Below are positions 50,401 through 59,227 of a stretch of DNA of 64,000 nucleotides, piece by piece. This stretch comes from Sycon ciliatum (Eukaryota > Porifera > Calcarea > Leucosolenida > Sycettidae): the NCBI RefSeq assembly GCF_964019385.1, contig NC_088651.1:6480196-6544195 (forward strand). Reading direction: 5' to 3'. The notes beneath the pieces were generated by a model. It made no database searches. It was not told the DNA's origin and saw only the letters and a program-made list of their open reading frames with translations. Position 1 is the first letter of the stretch. Each line of letters starts with the position of its first letter. The translations under genes and the position numbers were made by a program.

Positions 50401-53400
50401 AGAGAGTTCCACCTACAAAGACAACTTGCGTTCTGTCGGATAGGTAGTCTGTAATCCACTCCAGCGCTGAGTCACACACACCGAAAACTTTGGAAAGTTT
50501 AGCAAGTAATGCACGGTGCCACACAGTGTCGAAAGCTTTCTCGAGGTCGAAAAAGCACATGGCAACTTTCCGCCCCATATGACGATGGTCGGCAATGTTT
50601 TGGATCAGCTTGGTGAGCTGTAGAGCGGTCGAGTCACCACGACGAAACCCAGATTGCGCGGGGTCCAGAGCAGGAGAAATATGATTATACAATTGATTGA
50701 AGAAGAGCCGTTCGCAAAGTTTGGAAATACAGGACAGGAGGGAAATTGGGCGATAGTTACTAGCTTGAGATTTGCTGCCTTTGCACTTGTAAATAGGCAC
50801 AATTTTAGCCAGTTTCCAGTCAGAAGGGAACTTGCCTGTGGTAAAGGAGAGGTTAAATAGGCGGCTAAGTGGAAAAGAAATCGCAGGAGCTAGCTTCTTT
50901 ATCATATTGTTCGTGATACCGTCTAGCCCTGGCGCTTTCCCAGATTTCAGGTTTGAGATGGCTTTACGAACATCTGCTGTAGTGATATGAACGCGGGTGA
51001 ATTGGCGAGTAAGTTGAGTGTCATATTGGAGAGGGGGTATTACTAAACGTGGGTCATCAGGCACCGCGACAGAGGTAAACTGCTTGTTGAGGATGGTTGC
51101 TTTTTGGAAGCTGTCGGACACCAGCAGCCCATCAGGGCTTGCAATGTCAGGGATGCCAGGTTTTACTTTGTGCGATCGCTGACTGCGGACAAACTGGTGA
51201 AGCGTAGTGCTGCCTGAGGTAAGTGTTGTTTTGATTGAACGAATGTACTGGCGGTGGCACCAGCGGGAGATGCTCGTCTTTCGCGGCTTGAAACGTCATC
51301 ATTACCATAGTGACCGCGGCTTGAGCTGGAGCAGCGAGGCCGCGGCTCACTGCGAGCTTTCGCTACGATTCTTCACCAAAAACTGCGAGCCGCGGTCGCG
51401 GCTCGACCTGTTTCCCGTACTTTGCATTGTTCTGTACGCCAGAATTTTAAAATTCAATATTTTTCGTTGCGCAGGCCAGAACACGAAGATTTTTTTGATT
51501 TCGCGTGCGCAGGCAGATGAAACGTCATCAAAAAGTGTGGACCACGACCCCGGTACCGCGAATGCCGAGTGCCAGTGGAACAGCGCTGCTCCGCTGCATG
51601 CAGCCAAGTGCCGCGGACTAGGAATTATGCGAAAAATTATGCTAGCATAATCTGTCAAGGCCTACCGCGGAGGAGCGGAGCCGCGGAGCCATAATTTAAA
51701 TAATTTTGAGCTATAATTTGAAATTTCTCGGGGCCTTCTATTCGGTACTCTTTGTAGTTGTACTTCTGTTGAGCTATCCGAATTCAAATAAACACTAAAA
51801 AAAGTCGCAGTGGAACCCGGCCCTTATAGCCGTTTCACGCTCGCGTCTTTCTGTGACATCGTTTTCAGCCAAAACGTCGACTTGCTGCACAAGTCGATTC
51901 ACACACACATCGAACACATCGTTTTGCCAACAATCAGCAACATTTTTAGCAGTCCATGGGCAAAAAAAATAACGGCATGTGAGTAGATTCAAAATAAAAA
52001 AAATCTTGGGCAGTTCTGTAGTTTCCACACCATGTACCAGCCAACCGCGAGGAAGACCAAACAGTTCTCAGTTTTAGTTTTGTGGTCATCATTATTTCGC
52101 TTTTGTAGGTGAAGAATATTACGCCCTGCGATGGAAGCACGTGTGCTTCGGTTCTTCCTTTTGCTTTTGTGGCGCGGCCTTGGGCAATTGCTTCCCGATC
52201 GAGCGATTGCATATGAACAGCTTCACCATGTCCCTAATCTGGCACCAAATCCGCAACAGGCAAGCCTCGGCCTCATTATCAAACGTTTTCGTCATGGTGA
52301 AGGTGAAGGTACGAACAAAGGCACCGGTGTGAAAAGAAAAGAACGGAACCTCAATACGGAGCATCAGCAAATCGAATTTTCGATTTGATTATTCGAATGG
52401 CAAAGAGAAAATCAGACCGAAAATTCGAATGAAAAAGAGGTTCAGCATGTAGCGCAGTCCAGTATTTTCGAATCGAGTTCAATTTTCTAGCCTGAGTAGT
52501 TGAGGACTGGGATTTTGAGATGTGCAATGGCTGCGTTTGTTGCAGAGCAAGTCGATTTGTTGGATTCGCTTCTCTTCCTTGAGTTCGCTGAAGGTCACCT
52601 GGACAGAACGGAGTTGCTGCTGTTTCTCATTGCAGTTGAGGATGACGCGAAGCGGCGGATGCTTCATCCGATTCAGGCTAGTATTGGCGATAGGATCTCT
52701 CTTGGAGACCCCTTGAAAAGGCGGACCTCGGCCGAGTTCCTCCGCTATCCCTTGCATATCAGGAGGCCCGCAGACGAATAGCTGAGGGTGGGCCCAACAC
52801 TGCCTCAGCAGAATGAGATCCATGGTGAGGTCGAACCTCAAATATTTGGCACACTTTGAGTTGCCCTCTCCCTGCGGGGAACTCACCATACACGCAGATG
52901 CCGAGGCAACGCCAGCAGGGTTACTGGGAGCAGGAGGCATATACCGCGGGGCTGGTAGTTCGTGAAAAAAGCCATGATTCCAGGATCTTGAAATGAAACA
53001 AAAAGCACACTTGACAAAACTTTTCACAGTTCGAGAGAGAGGAAAGCGTCAAGAAGTCCGGTTCGACTGTGCCTTGTGCATGTGCACTTACAACTACGAC
53101 TACATGTAGTAAGAACTAGTAGCTACATGCGCAAGTATGAGTACTCGTAGTGCACTGTGTACTAGAGCACACGCGGAGCATCCGAATAGTATTCGAAAAG
53201 TATTTTCTCTTCGCGGGCATTTTTCAGTCGAACAAAGCCCTAGTTTCGACTGATTGAGTGCTTTTCGTGACGATTCTCGAATTTCACTCGAAAATTCGAT
53301 TTGCTGATGCTCCGTAATGTCAAAGTCGAAGAGAACGGAACTGAAGAAGAAATTTCTTTTGACAGATGCAGCTAGCAGGTTGGATGCTCACTTTAAATTT

Positions 53401-56400
53401 CCCCGCCAAGATCTCTGCGCATGCGGATCACGTTTTGGAGATTCCCCGGGATCGCCTAGGCAACGAAGACGAAGACGCGAATAAAGACGTGAGTGTGAAA
53501 CGCCTATTATTTCCCTTCCAGTCGATCTTCGAGTCTTTAGAGCCACACAAGTTGTGTGATATGTTGCCCAGCGTCCTTGGATTGGTTTGACCGTTTTGTC
53601 GGATGGTCTTGCCAGTATCTTTTTTTCAGAGTGGAACCTCTTGTACGGATAAAACTCAAAACAATACATAGAAAACCGGCACGTTCGGGCTGTCCGCCTT
53701 TTCCGTGAAAAAAATTATATTAAAAAGACTAATTCTTTCTTTCATATCTGGCTTGCAAGTGTTGAGTTTCGGAGAGAATAGAGCAGTACGTGGCATGTGG
53801 CCTCTAATTTCCTAAAAAATTAATAATTATAAAAAAACTCGGGTATTGAGCCAATAATAAAAGTAGAAAGGAAAAGGACATATGGAAACGAGTTAAGAGT
53901 AACTCTCCACCACTGTAACTAGATACTATATACAGTTTGATATTTTTGACCCACCCAAGTTGGGTGGTGTGCTGCTTTGCTGCTTCGAATTGTAGTTAGA
54001 CCGCTTTGTCAAATCGCCTACTGGTCTCGTCATCGTCCAGTGACAATCGACATTCTTTGTTCCGTTGGGACTGTAGCTTGTGCTCGTTTTCGTTGCGCTT
54101 GCCTTCCCCTCTTTGGTCTTTCCATAACCTTGAACCTTCCAAGTTGGAAGGCTGTCGGTTAGCGCTACGGAGATGTGTTGAAGCTAGGTGTCAGGACGTC
54201 GAATGTCTCAGTACTCTGTCAGTTTTGTGCCTAGTTGTTGCACTTTCTGACTGTATATAGTATCTAGTTACAGTGGTGGAGAGTTACTCTTAACTCGTTT
54301 CCATATGTCCTTTTCCTTTCTACTTTTAATTATAAAAAACAGCAAATAAATAATATCATAAGATATGGAACAAAAAGTAAGGAGAAAGTAAAACACTGTA
54401 CAATTTATGGCAAAAATCCATTCAGTTCCAGCACAATACTGCTCCTGAGCCGGACCAGACCACCATCCGAGCTTCAATGCGGTAGAAGCAGAGACAAGGC
54501 GGTGGCAGTGGATCAGTCGGCGGGCACCCCGGAGACAAGCAACACTTGCTACTAGGAGGGCGAAGCTCAACTGGGCATGAACCGGGCCATGAGGGAGGAG
54601 TGGGCCTCTCGAGTCTTCTTGGACAACATGGAGGCAATGCGCTTGTAGAGAGAAATGGCTGAATTGCCCATGCCTCCGTGTGCCGAGAAAACCACAGGGA
54701 TGAAGCCTGCCCGCTCAACGTGTTGAGTCATTTCTCCGAAGGACCGACGCTTCTCACGCTCATGTCGTTTCAACGGTTTGTAGCAGGATGCCGCAGATGA
54801 TGAACGATTTGATGGAGCGTGCGGGTTGAAGACCTGGATGTCCAGGTAAAAAAAAAAAAAAAGTAAATTATCGTATCCGTTCCCGAAGGGAACTCACGAC
54901 GGCCGCTAACACCCGATAAACCCTATGTCCAGGTAGTTCCGTAAAAACCGGCCGCCATAGATAGATTCCGTTTGCGACAACATCCAGCCGACCCAGGTCA
55001 TCCCACCCAGCTGTTCGATACGCACGTTCTCCCCGTCAAGGGCTGGAAGGTTGGCTCCACATCGACGTCATGCACCACACTACCTAGCAGCTGCGCCATG
55101 AGATCTCTCACCTCATTGTGTCGCATGATAATGAAGTCTCCCTTACCGCAGGAGTAAGCATGGGCAACAGTGAATGCTGCACCACACGAGCAGGTTGATG
55201 GCAGTCGGTCCGGGTGCAAACCATAGGGAAGCGCCAGCCCGTCACGAACCATAGGGAAGCGCCAGCCCGTCACGAAACTGGCCCTTGCACAAGGTAAAGC
55301 CATAGCGTGCTGGTGGTCGGCATGTAAGCCAGCAAAAGAGCGCCTTTCTCGCTGCCAAGCTCCTTGCACGGTTGCCTAGGGGAAATTCATAATTTGCGAG
55401 CTCCATGACCATGGCACGGTGATCCTCGGACATTCGCTGGTCATGCTGGACCTCACCTTTGCGTTCCCTGACCTCAGCCAATGACTTTCCCAGGATACCA
55501 GCCTACGTGTTCATTTGATGGACTAGCGCAGTAGTGATGGGCCGAGAAGCCGAGCATTGAGTGGAAAGAGATGTAGGATCCGCCAGAGCAAGACCTCCAT
55601 GGCGACGGGAAAGTCCAAGGAGGCTAGGGTACTCCTGGCCGATGTGCTGGCCAGTCAGCACAGGGATGATCGTTGTAGTGATTAATTTGATGTTCCAGGG
55701 ATTCCAGCTGCTTAGCCGCCCCAGCGAGTGTTCGACAGATGAAGGGTCCCTTATGCTGGAGGCCTCTGATGTTGGCTGGTTGCATACTGTAGCTACCTGA
55801 GCAAGCGATTGCCCACACTTCTTCTGGACACAGTGCTGACAGTATTCCGGTGTGCCAGTGGTAGCGCCAAGGTACCTATAACCCTCCCCGGTGATGCGGA
55901 TCCCTGAGCCGGCGAATACTCTTCGAGCTTCATCCAGACACTCATGTTTAACTACAAGGAGTCTGGACTGATTTTGAGGGGTTGACTTGATAGCCAAAAG
56001 CGGGCCCCCGTTCCAGGAGGCCGTCCCACCATGCCTTCAGTCGGCGAGTCGCACCATCTTGCCGCCAGAAGATGAGTCGTCAGCATACCACTGTTGGCAT
56101 TCTTTATTGTTTTATTGAAACTACAAACCTTCAAACATGTGCATTTGCGTATGTATGTTTTACATGCGTATGTATAGAAAAGGCAGCACAGAAACGGCAG
56201 TGGTGGTGAGGCCTGGGCAGCTCGTCCATGCCCCATTAGTAGCAACGGGCGTGATCAATGGGAGGATGCCGATGGCATAAATTGGTATAGCCATCGGGTC
56301 ACCCTGAGTGGTTCCCTCCCTTGACTGGATGGTTTCTCCCCCAATATGCAAGTTGGCAGGGCTGCGGTAGCAGTTAATGCTGGGCATGACAGGCGGATGT

Positions 56401-58095
56401 TGTGCATACATGCAGCACGGTTGAGGCTGCGTTACTGGCGTCAGCCATCAGCACACCGTCAACATCAGGGGAGTCGCACACATGCGTCATGGCGTGAATG
56501 GCGGCCTCATTTCCGCAGTCTTGGCCTGCGCAAAGTTGTTGGCTATCTGCTGCTTCCTGGATATCATTTCCAATGATTGACAGGATTGCTTTTCCAATCA
56601 CACATCGGATCACCTCCCCGATTCCAATGGGTCTGACAGGGGCACACGCTGAGATGCTATATAGACCTCTAGGGAGGAGGGATTGACATACTTTGTTGCT
56701 AGGCGACGTGCAGCTCCATGTGTGTGTAGAACTACCTTGCCTCACGGTTCAAATTCTCAAAACTGACTGGGTGGGTTGTTGTTGTTATTGCTGTAGACAT
56801 TTACTAAAGTCGCACCACGCCGATTTCGCCTCCTTTTGGTACATGTGGATGCCAGAGGGAATGTGAGAGAGAGGTGGGGACAGAAATACGGAGAGAAGAG
56901 GAAGGGTAGAAAGGAATTATGCTAGTCAACATCAGGGCTACACTTAATCAAAAACGGAATGGGAATATACGATAATTAAACAAAATAGCATCACCAAAAG
57001 TATTGCGAAACACGCTTCCTATACGTCAGTCCTCTATACCACAGAATTACAACGGAGATCAGGCAGGAGCTGGTACCACAGGACTGTGGCGATGAACTGC
57101 ATAGTCGGTCGACGAGGATGACGTGCGCTTCGTGGCTCAAGGTAGCTGCATCAGGGTACTTTGCCTTGAGGACCTGTTCAACTGTTTCCTCGGCAATCTG
57201 ATTGTCAAGCTTGAGAAGACCACCCTTTGCTGAGGTATCAAGCTGGCGTAGAGCAGCCGAGATTTCCCCATCAGTAACCAGGGATGCGAAATTTCTTCGT
57301 GCCAGCTGGCGTGGAGCAGCCGAGCCAGTATCGTTTTCGACATACATGTACATCCGCCAGCGTCCTTAAATTAACAGCCAAGGCTTTCAGCTCATGCGTG
57401 TCTTAGGTGCGCTCACCTTCCCCTCCTATGTTATCTCTATAACTTAGAACCTTCCAAGCTAGAAGGCTGTCTGTACCGTTGGTCAATGTTATGCAATGTT
57501 ATCGCATAAGCTGATTGTAAAGTAACTGGTGGAATTAGTGGATATTATAGCGTAACTTGTAGCTACTTGGTCCTTCTTTCTTCTTAAAAATAATTCATTA
57601 ATCATTGGCTCTCCGCCCGAGTCTCACCATTTAAAATCAATGCTCCTGTCTGATGATCGCTGAACTGCGTGAAATTTTAAAAAGCTACAGCTAGACAGCC
57701 TATCGCCTCTGTTGTGTGTGGATACTGCTCTGCACATTTGTGTATTGAGCACTCTACCTCGAGCTGCCTGGACCGGCCTTGTTTGCTCAATTATTGTCAA
57801 TACAATTAAATTTTACCATTTCCATATAACAATTCTACTACTCCGTGGTCATTACGTAGAGCGAAACTTCCCTGATATCAATGCTCCCCTCTGCACCTCT
57901 CTACCATCAAATTGTATGTTTATTACAGGTACCCTGCAGCATCACGACTCTTGACGTATTATGGTGGTGGCTCTGGTCATATCTATCTCCGAGATGTTCG
58001 CTGCACAGGAAATGAGTCCAATATTTTACAATGTGCGCATATTGCTGAGGAGCAATACGGGTGTCCACACGAGTTTGACGTGGGACTGCAGTGTG
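38428..58095 (+). CDS. SRCR-domain secreted or surface protein (7 exons visible, 3' end off window)
   Basis: Exons 38428-38527, 39184-39328, 39493-39671, 42861-43005, 43868-44025, 46121-46268 and 57929-58095 join without a stop; phases alternate 1,2,1,2,1,2,1. Exon 1 encodes a signal peptide: MAVRNA, hydrophobic ILVCTVVVLSPWLCSVA, then DCSGQ. Three SRCR domains follow at about residues 34-142, 142-243 and 243-348. Domain 1 has VRLAYQPYG, GQWAEMC, NVVCRQLGFP and ends GVECG, with six cysteines. Domain 2 (GRVQAFHNGTWGN, ACHQLGF, TIQCG) lacks the first cysteine and is divergent. Domain 3 (GRVEVRTKGQWVRVC, NVICRDLGYP, VRCTGNES, GLQCG) has six. SRCR domains bind ligands outside the cell in immune and adhesion receptors. 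Each domain is two exons, a symmetric 1-1 unit. The last donor GTATGT (58096) is in phase 1, so more exons lie beyond 64 kb or were missed. The acceptor at 38378 implies a 5' exon. Intron 6 is 11.7 kb and full of transposons. Confidence 0.88.
38649..38912. mobile_element. Repeat family B, copy 1, with hairpin
   Basis: 38649-38824 is an inverted relative of 46698-46897 and 57422-57571 (CAATCAGCTCATGCGATAAC). It ends in a hairpin: 38810-38855 and 38868-38911 are inverted copies (AACAAAACCTTCCCCTCATT). Lies in SRCR intron 1. Confidence 0.7.
39672..40067. other. SRCR intron 3, left part
   Basis: Intronic. At about 40022-40062 a phrase TGATGGTCATTTTATGACCG, followed by AAACG, looks like a decayed hammerhead (stem II plus GAAA), but the core is incomplete. 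No other feature seen. Confidence 0.4.
40068..41000. mobile_element. hAT-like element with TTGCGA words
   Basis: The right end reads ...CATCTTTGGGAAAGGGCTA, i.e. TAGCCCTTTCCCAAAGATG inward. Subterminal TTGCGA/TCGCAA and GCATAAG words occur at both sides (around 40085-40135 and 40865-40985). A SINE is inserted at 40505-40835. The left boundary is approximate. Confidence 0.45.
40505..40835 (+). mobile_element. tRNA-derived SINE, family 2, full copy
   Basis: tRNA-like head with a possible A-box (ATAGTGGGATGG) and B-box GGTTCAAGTCC, then a body shared with 47070-47292 (AACTCGTGGCCTGGCACGAG, CTCACCTCCCACCGCTTTAG) and an A/T-rich tail after CGCGAACCGTGAA. Located in SRCR intron 3. Confidence 0.8.
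41215..41965. mobile_element. hAT-like element with GCCGAA words
   Basis: The right end reads CCGAATTTGGGAAAGCCTA, i.e. TAGGCTTTCCCAAATTCGG inward. The left side carries CTTTCCCCAAATCGGCTAGC and GCCGAAAAATTCGCC (41228 and again at 41517). A phrase around CGCTAAGC.TTTCGCCG.TTTT is duplicated near 41284 and 41712. A SINE sits inside at 41552-41711. Left boundary approximate. Confidence 0.5.
41552..41711 (+). mobile_element. tRNA-derived SINE, family 1
   Basis: A-box-like region near GGTCAGGGGTTAGAGCG, B-box GGTTCGAGTCC, then the tail CAGACTTTTCCCGTTTGTGT and CCCTCAAACCAGTGAATATC. ATCAA on both sides may be the target duplication. Related remnants: 22484-22577 and 22082-22113. Confidence 0.8.
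42062..42227. mobile_element. Foldback element, near-perfect 75-bp arms
   Basis: Arms 42062-42136 and 42152-42227 (GTACGCAAGAGGTACACAAA inward) around a 15-bp loop. Shares GTTGTAACT and AGTTTCATGGCA with the foldback at 31180-31395. Located in SRCR intron 3. Confidence 0.9.
43165..43857. mobile_element. Foldback element A, copy 2, in SRCR intron 4
   Basis: Left arm ~43165-43530, right arm ~43570-43857. Inner words CCTTCCAACTC / GAGTTGGAAGG and AATAGGGGAAGGTAAG / CTTACCTTCCCCTCTT are inverted. The right end TGTCCTTTTCCTTTCTAC stops ~10 bp before the acceptor of the exon at 43868. Confidence 0.85.
44026..44800. other. SRCR intron 5, left part
   Basis: Intronic, nothing recognised. Confidence 0.4.
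44838..45001. mobile_element. Small foldback element
   Basis: Arms 44838-44872 and 44967-45001 are inverted copies (GCACAAGTTATGC / GCATAACTTGTGC and TTGAAACAAG / CTTGTTTCAA). Confidence 0.65.
45283..45895 (+). mobile_element. Retroelement 3' fragment with inverted ends
   Basis: Arms 45283-45383 and ~45795-45895 are inverted copies (ATCACCACGCT, ACTTGTTCAAGC, AGTAAATATGTATTTT). The frame between, ending HLNVLEAVCIHIHKPGLC, resembles the C-terminal end of GIY-YIG-bearing retroelement proteins, probably Penelope-like. It is a fossil fragment; only the tail of the protein is seen. Confidence 0.5.
46345..46583. mobile_element. Inverted pair of tRNA-derived SINE heads
   Basis: Minus-strand copy at 46345-46421 and plus-strand copy at 46501-46583. 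Both have an A-box-like TGGYTAGAGCATTGC, a B-box GTTCGAGTCC and end TTGGCATTTG. Together they can fold as a hairpin. They begin ~75 bp after the exon ending at 46268. They are not intact tRNA genes. Confidence 0.75.
46698..46897 (+). repeat. Repeat family B, copy 2
   Basis: Shares AACTTAGAACC..CCAAGCT, TTATCGCAT.AGCTGATTGT and AGCGTAACTTGTAGCT with 57422-57571. Confidence 0.75.
46918..47664. mobile_element. hAT-like element with GCATATTT words
   Basis: The right end reads GCATATTTGGGCCCTCCCTA, i.e. TAGGGAGGGCCCAAATATGC inward. GCATATTT and GCATAAT words are dense on both sides. An ~85-bp block (AGGTCGCATAAAGTAGCAAA...) occurs at 46974 and again at 47428. A family-2 SINE lies between. Left end approximate. 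Confidence 0.5.
47070..47292 (+). mobile_element. tRNA-derived SINE, family 2, 5'-truncated
   Basis: About 90% identical to the body of the copy at 40505-40835; the tRNA head is missing. Confidence 0.8.
47826..48303. mobile_element. hAT MITE with perfect 8-bp target duplication
   Basis: 478 bp. Inverted ends TAGGCCTTGACAGATTATGC and GCATAATCTGTCAAGGCCTA. CCTGGCGC flanks both sides (47818-47825 and 48304-48311), the 8-bp duplication typical of hAT. Subterminal regions are arrays of GCATAAT-like words; no transposase frame. Located in SRCR intron 6. Confidence 0.92.
48498..48568. repeat. Short interspersed repeat (GGCCGCTAACACCCGATAAA), copy 1
   Basis: GTAAATTATTGTATCCGTTC, then CTGAAGGGAACGCACGACGG, CCGCTAACACCCGATAAACC. 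Same unit at 54849-54925. On the minus strand it ends in a T run. Confidence 0.75.
48865..49294. mobile_element. DNA element with AGGGCCGGGTTCCACTG ends, copy 1
   Basis: 430 bp, inverted ends AGGGCCGGGTTCCACTGCGG and CCGCAGTGGAACCCGGCCCT. The interior is rich in GCGGCTC/GAGCCGC words. A second copy begins 2 bp downstream. Confidence 0.85.
49320..51270 (-). mobile_element. 5'-truncated LINE (Jockey/CR1-like)
   Basis: Non-LTR retrotransposon on the minus strand. It ends in a (TAAA)n tail at 49320-49340 and is cut at the 5' side near 51270, inside the coding frame; the endonuclease part is gone. A much shorter relative lies at 17005-17080. Confidence 0.88.
49493..51270 (-). CDS. LINE reverse transcriptase, 5'-truncated frame
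   Basis: The frame is open for 542 residues from a GTG at 51121 and stays open ~49 codons further upstream to the truncation point, so no real start codon is seen. Numbering from the GTG: SGKAPGLDGI (~60-69), KIVPIYKCKG and NYRPISLLSCISKLCERL (~107-139), catalytic block A CFFDLEKAFDTVWH (~189-202), block B [20 protein letters not shown] (~248-267), catalytic FADD (~278-281), then HLGLVIDTDLSF. All catalytic aspartates are present and there is no internal stop, so this copy is young. The set of motifs is that of Jockey/CR1-group LINEs; the clade is not fixed. It copies LINE RNA at the target site in the nucleus, but this copy cannot do so alone without its endonuclease. Confidence 0.93.
51619..51664. 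mobile_element. 46-bp hAT relic
   Basis: Begins TAGGAATTATGCG and ends GCATAATCTGTCAAGGCCTA, the same right end as the 478-bp MITE at 47826-48303. CCGCGGAC/CCGCGGAG on the two sides is an 8-bp target duplication with one change; copy 1 of the host element shows the empty site (GCCGCGGAGCAGCGGAGC). Confidence 0.8.
52357..53316. mobile_element. ~960-bp DNA element, possibly Harbinger-like
   Basis: Inverted ends ACGGAGCATCAGCAAATCGA and TCGATTTGCTGATGCTCCGT with AAT on both sides. Subterminal TTCGAA/ATTCGAAT words occur at both ends. A frame at 52500-52781 (LLDSLLFLEFAEGHLDRTEL) looks protein-like and could be a transposase N-terminal remnant; I cannot name it. Confidence 0.7.
53317..53860. other. 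SRCR intron 6 sequence, nothing recognised
   Basis: No gene or bounded element. TAATTATAAAAAAAC at ~53824-53838 resembles sequence just right of the next foldback and might be part of its target duplication. Confidence 0.35.
53863..54323. mobile_element. Foldback element A, copy 3
   Basis: Terminal ~70 bp are perfect or near-perfect inverted copies (GTAGAAAGGAAAAGGACATA and TATGTCCTTTTCCTTTCTAC). The right arm is full length; the left arm is short. Carries the family words CCTTCCCCTCTTTGG and CCTTCCAAGTTGGAAGGCTG. Confidence 0.88.
54480..57353 (-). mobile_element. Old, broken reverse-transcriptase retroelement
   Basis: Fossil on the minus strand, in order from 57353: an N-terminal segment (LVTDGEISAALRQLDTSAKG), reverse-transcriptase segments (PVRPIGIGEVIRCVIGKAIL; SREGTTQGDPMAIPIYAIGI), a downstream segment around SRRHGGLALADP, a Cys/His segment (CSCGAAFTVAHAYSCGKG, then RHNEVRDL), and a C-terminal segment (HEREKRRSFGE, VVFSAHGGMGNSAISLYKRI). 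I recognise this protein order from repeats common in marine invertebrate genomes but cannot give the family name. It carries several breaks and an inserted short repeat at 54849-54925. Confidence 0.75.
54849..54925. repeat. Short interspersed repeat (GGCCGCTAACACCCGATAAA), copy 2
   Basis: Starts with an A run and continues as at 48498-48568. TGTCCAGGTA at ~54839-54848 and ~54926-54935 is a 10-bp target duplication, showing a retroposition-type insertion into the old retroelement. Confidence 0.85.
57422..57571 (+). repeat. Repeat family B, copy 3
   Basis: Matches 46698-46897 (AACTTAGAACCTTCCAAGCT; TTATCGCATAAGCTGATTGT). Confidence 0.75.
57695..57783 (+). repeat. Dispersed repeat, copy 2
   Basis: Matches 7684-7772 (CGCCTCTGTTGTGTG; ACTGCTCTGCACAT; CTCTACCTCGAGCTGCCT). 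Lies ~145 bp before the SRCR exon at 57929. Confidence 0.7.
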
Positions 58096-58176
58096 GTATG
58101 TATGGTTTGCTGTGAGTGCACGGTAATCTAGCTGTACACTAACTCTTTGGAGGCTACGGCAAACGAGAGGGCTTAA

Positions 58177-59223
58177 GGGGGCAGCCTACCCATAAATTTC
58201 ATATGGCATTCAATTGACCGTAACTTTGGTGTTTCTCAATGGATTTGAGTGAAATTTTGACCACACACTCCTGCCACTATGCTGGCCCTCAGGACATGAT
58301 TTACAAGTTCTTGCGCCTCACTGACAGGCTTTCCAGGCCGGAAAAACTCAAATTTCCGGCATAGTGCCACGGTGTGCAAGCCACCCAGGAGCCAAACAAA
58401 TGCATTTACAATTTTTTCACATTTTCGTGCTCATTCTGTCCGTGAGCGGGACCCAAACCTAGAACAAGTCCAGAAGCAGCCATGGGTGATGGGGTAGGGC
58501 CCCTCAACGAGGCCCTGGAATCTGTCACAACGGAACGAGTGGGCGTTCTCTCACACACTCACACAGACCCAAGTCAATTTTTGAATTTTTTTAGGTTTAG
58601 CACGTGCTACGAGGTCGTACCTTTGATACAACATCCAGTGCTGGGACCTCCACAGCAAGCCATTTCCACAGCGCTGCACACCAAATCCAGGATGCCCTCA
58701 GAAACCGGCAAAGACTACCACTCACGTTTCACTACTGCCTAGTACTGAATCCTACCTGACTTCTTGACACGACTCAAACTTGCCAATGTCACTAAATCAA
58801 CGTCAACTACAATAATCAAGCCACATATCTGCAACGTCACGAGGGTGCTGGCAAAAGTCCTGCTGCACGGCGGCGGGCTTCGCCCGCCGCCGTGCAGCCC
58901 AATACGTGGTTTTTTAACGTGATTTTTTGGACTTTTTTGGACTTGGGGCAAAATTCTGCACAATTTCGCGTGTTTCCATAATACGACAAGTTGCGCAAAG
59001 TCTGCTCACATTCAAATACAGTGCTGCCAACAAATGACAGCGTGCAACAAAAAAATCTTTCCTTGCAAGAGCACATTTTCGGCCATAACTCTTGAACGGC
59101 TGGTCAGATAGGGACACAATTTTCAGAGTTTTTTGCAGCTATTCATGCTCTTTCAACTGACGTAGCACTCAATATGAATTTACAAATTCGGTTTTTCAGC
59201 GAATTTTTGGGTAGTCTGCCACC
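58177..59223. mobile_element. TTAA-flanked DNA element, tandem copy 1
   Basis: 1047 bp. Ends GGGGGCAGCCTACCCA and GGGTAGTCTGCCACC, flanked by TTAA (58173-58176 and 59224-59227), the target of piggyBac-type transposons. A perfect hairpin TGCACGGCGGCGGGC-TTC-GCCCGCCGCCGTGCA lies at ~58864-58898. A short frame at 58482-58742 (MGDGVGPLNEALESVTTERV) is kept in both copies, but no transposase is recognised. Confidence 0.85.
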
Positions 59224-59227
59224 TTAA

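Larger units (their letters stand above)
49296..51829. mobile_element. DNA element with AGGGCCGGGTTCCACTG ends, copy 2, split by a LINE
   Basis: Left end at 49296-49319 (GGCCGGGTTGCACTGCGGCT), right end at ~51805-51829 (CGCAGTGGAACCCGGCCCTT). The sequence from ~51271 continues the same interior as copy 1 (CTCGTCTTTCGCGGCTTGAA). It was later hit by the LINE (49320-51270) and by a 46-bp hAT relic (51619-51664). Confidence 0.8.

Noticed and set aside
52479-53027. 182-residue minus-strand frame as a gene
   Set aside because: It lies inside a DNA element with inverted ends, overlaps another open frame on the plus strand, and has no recognisable domain.
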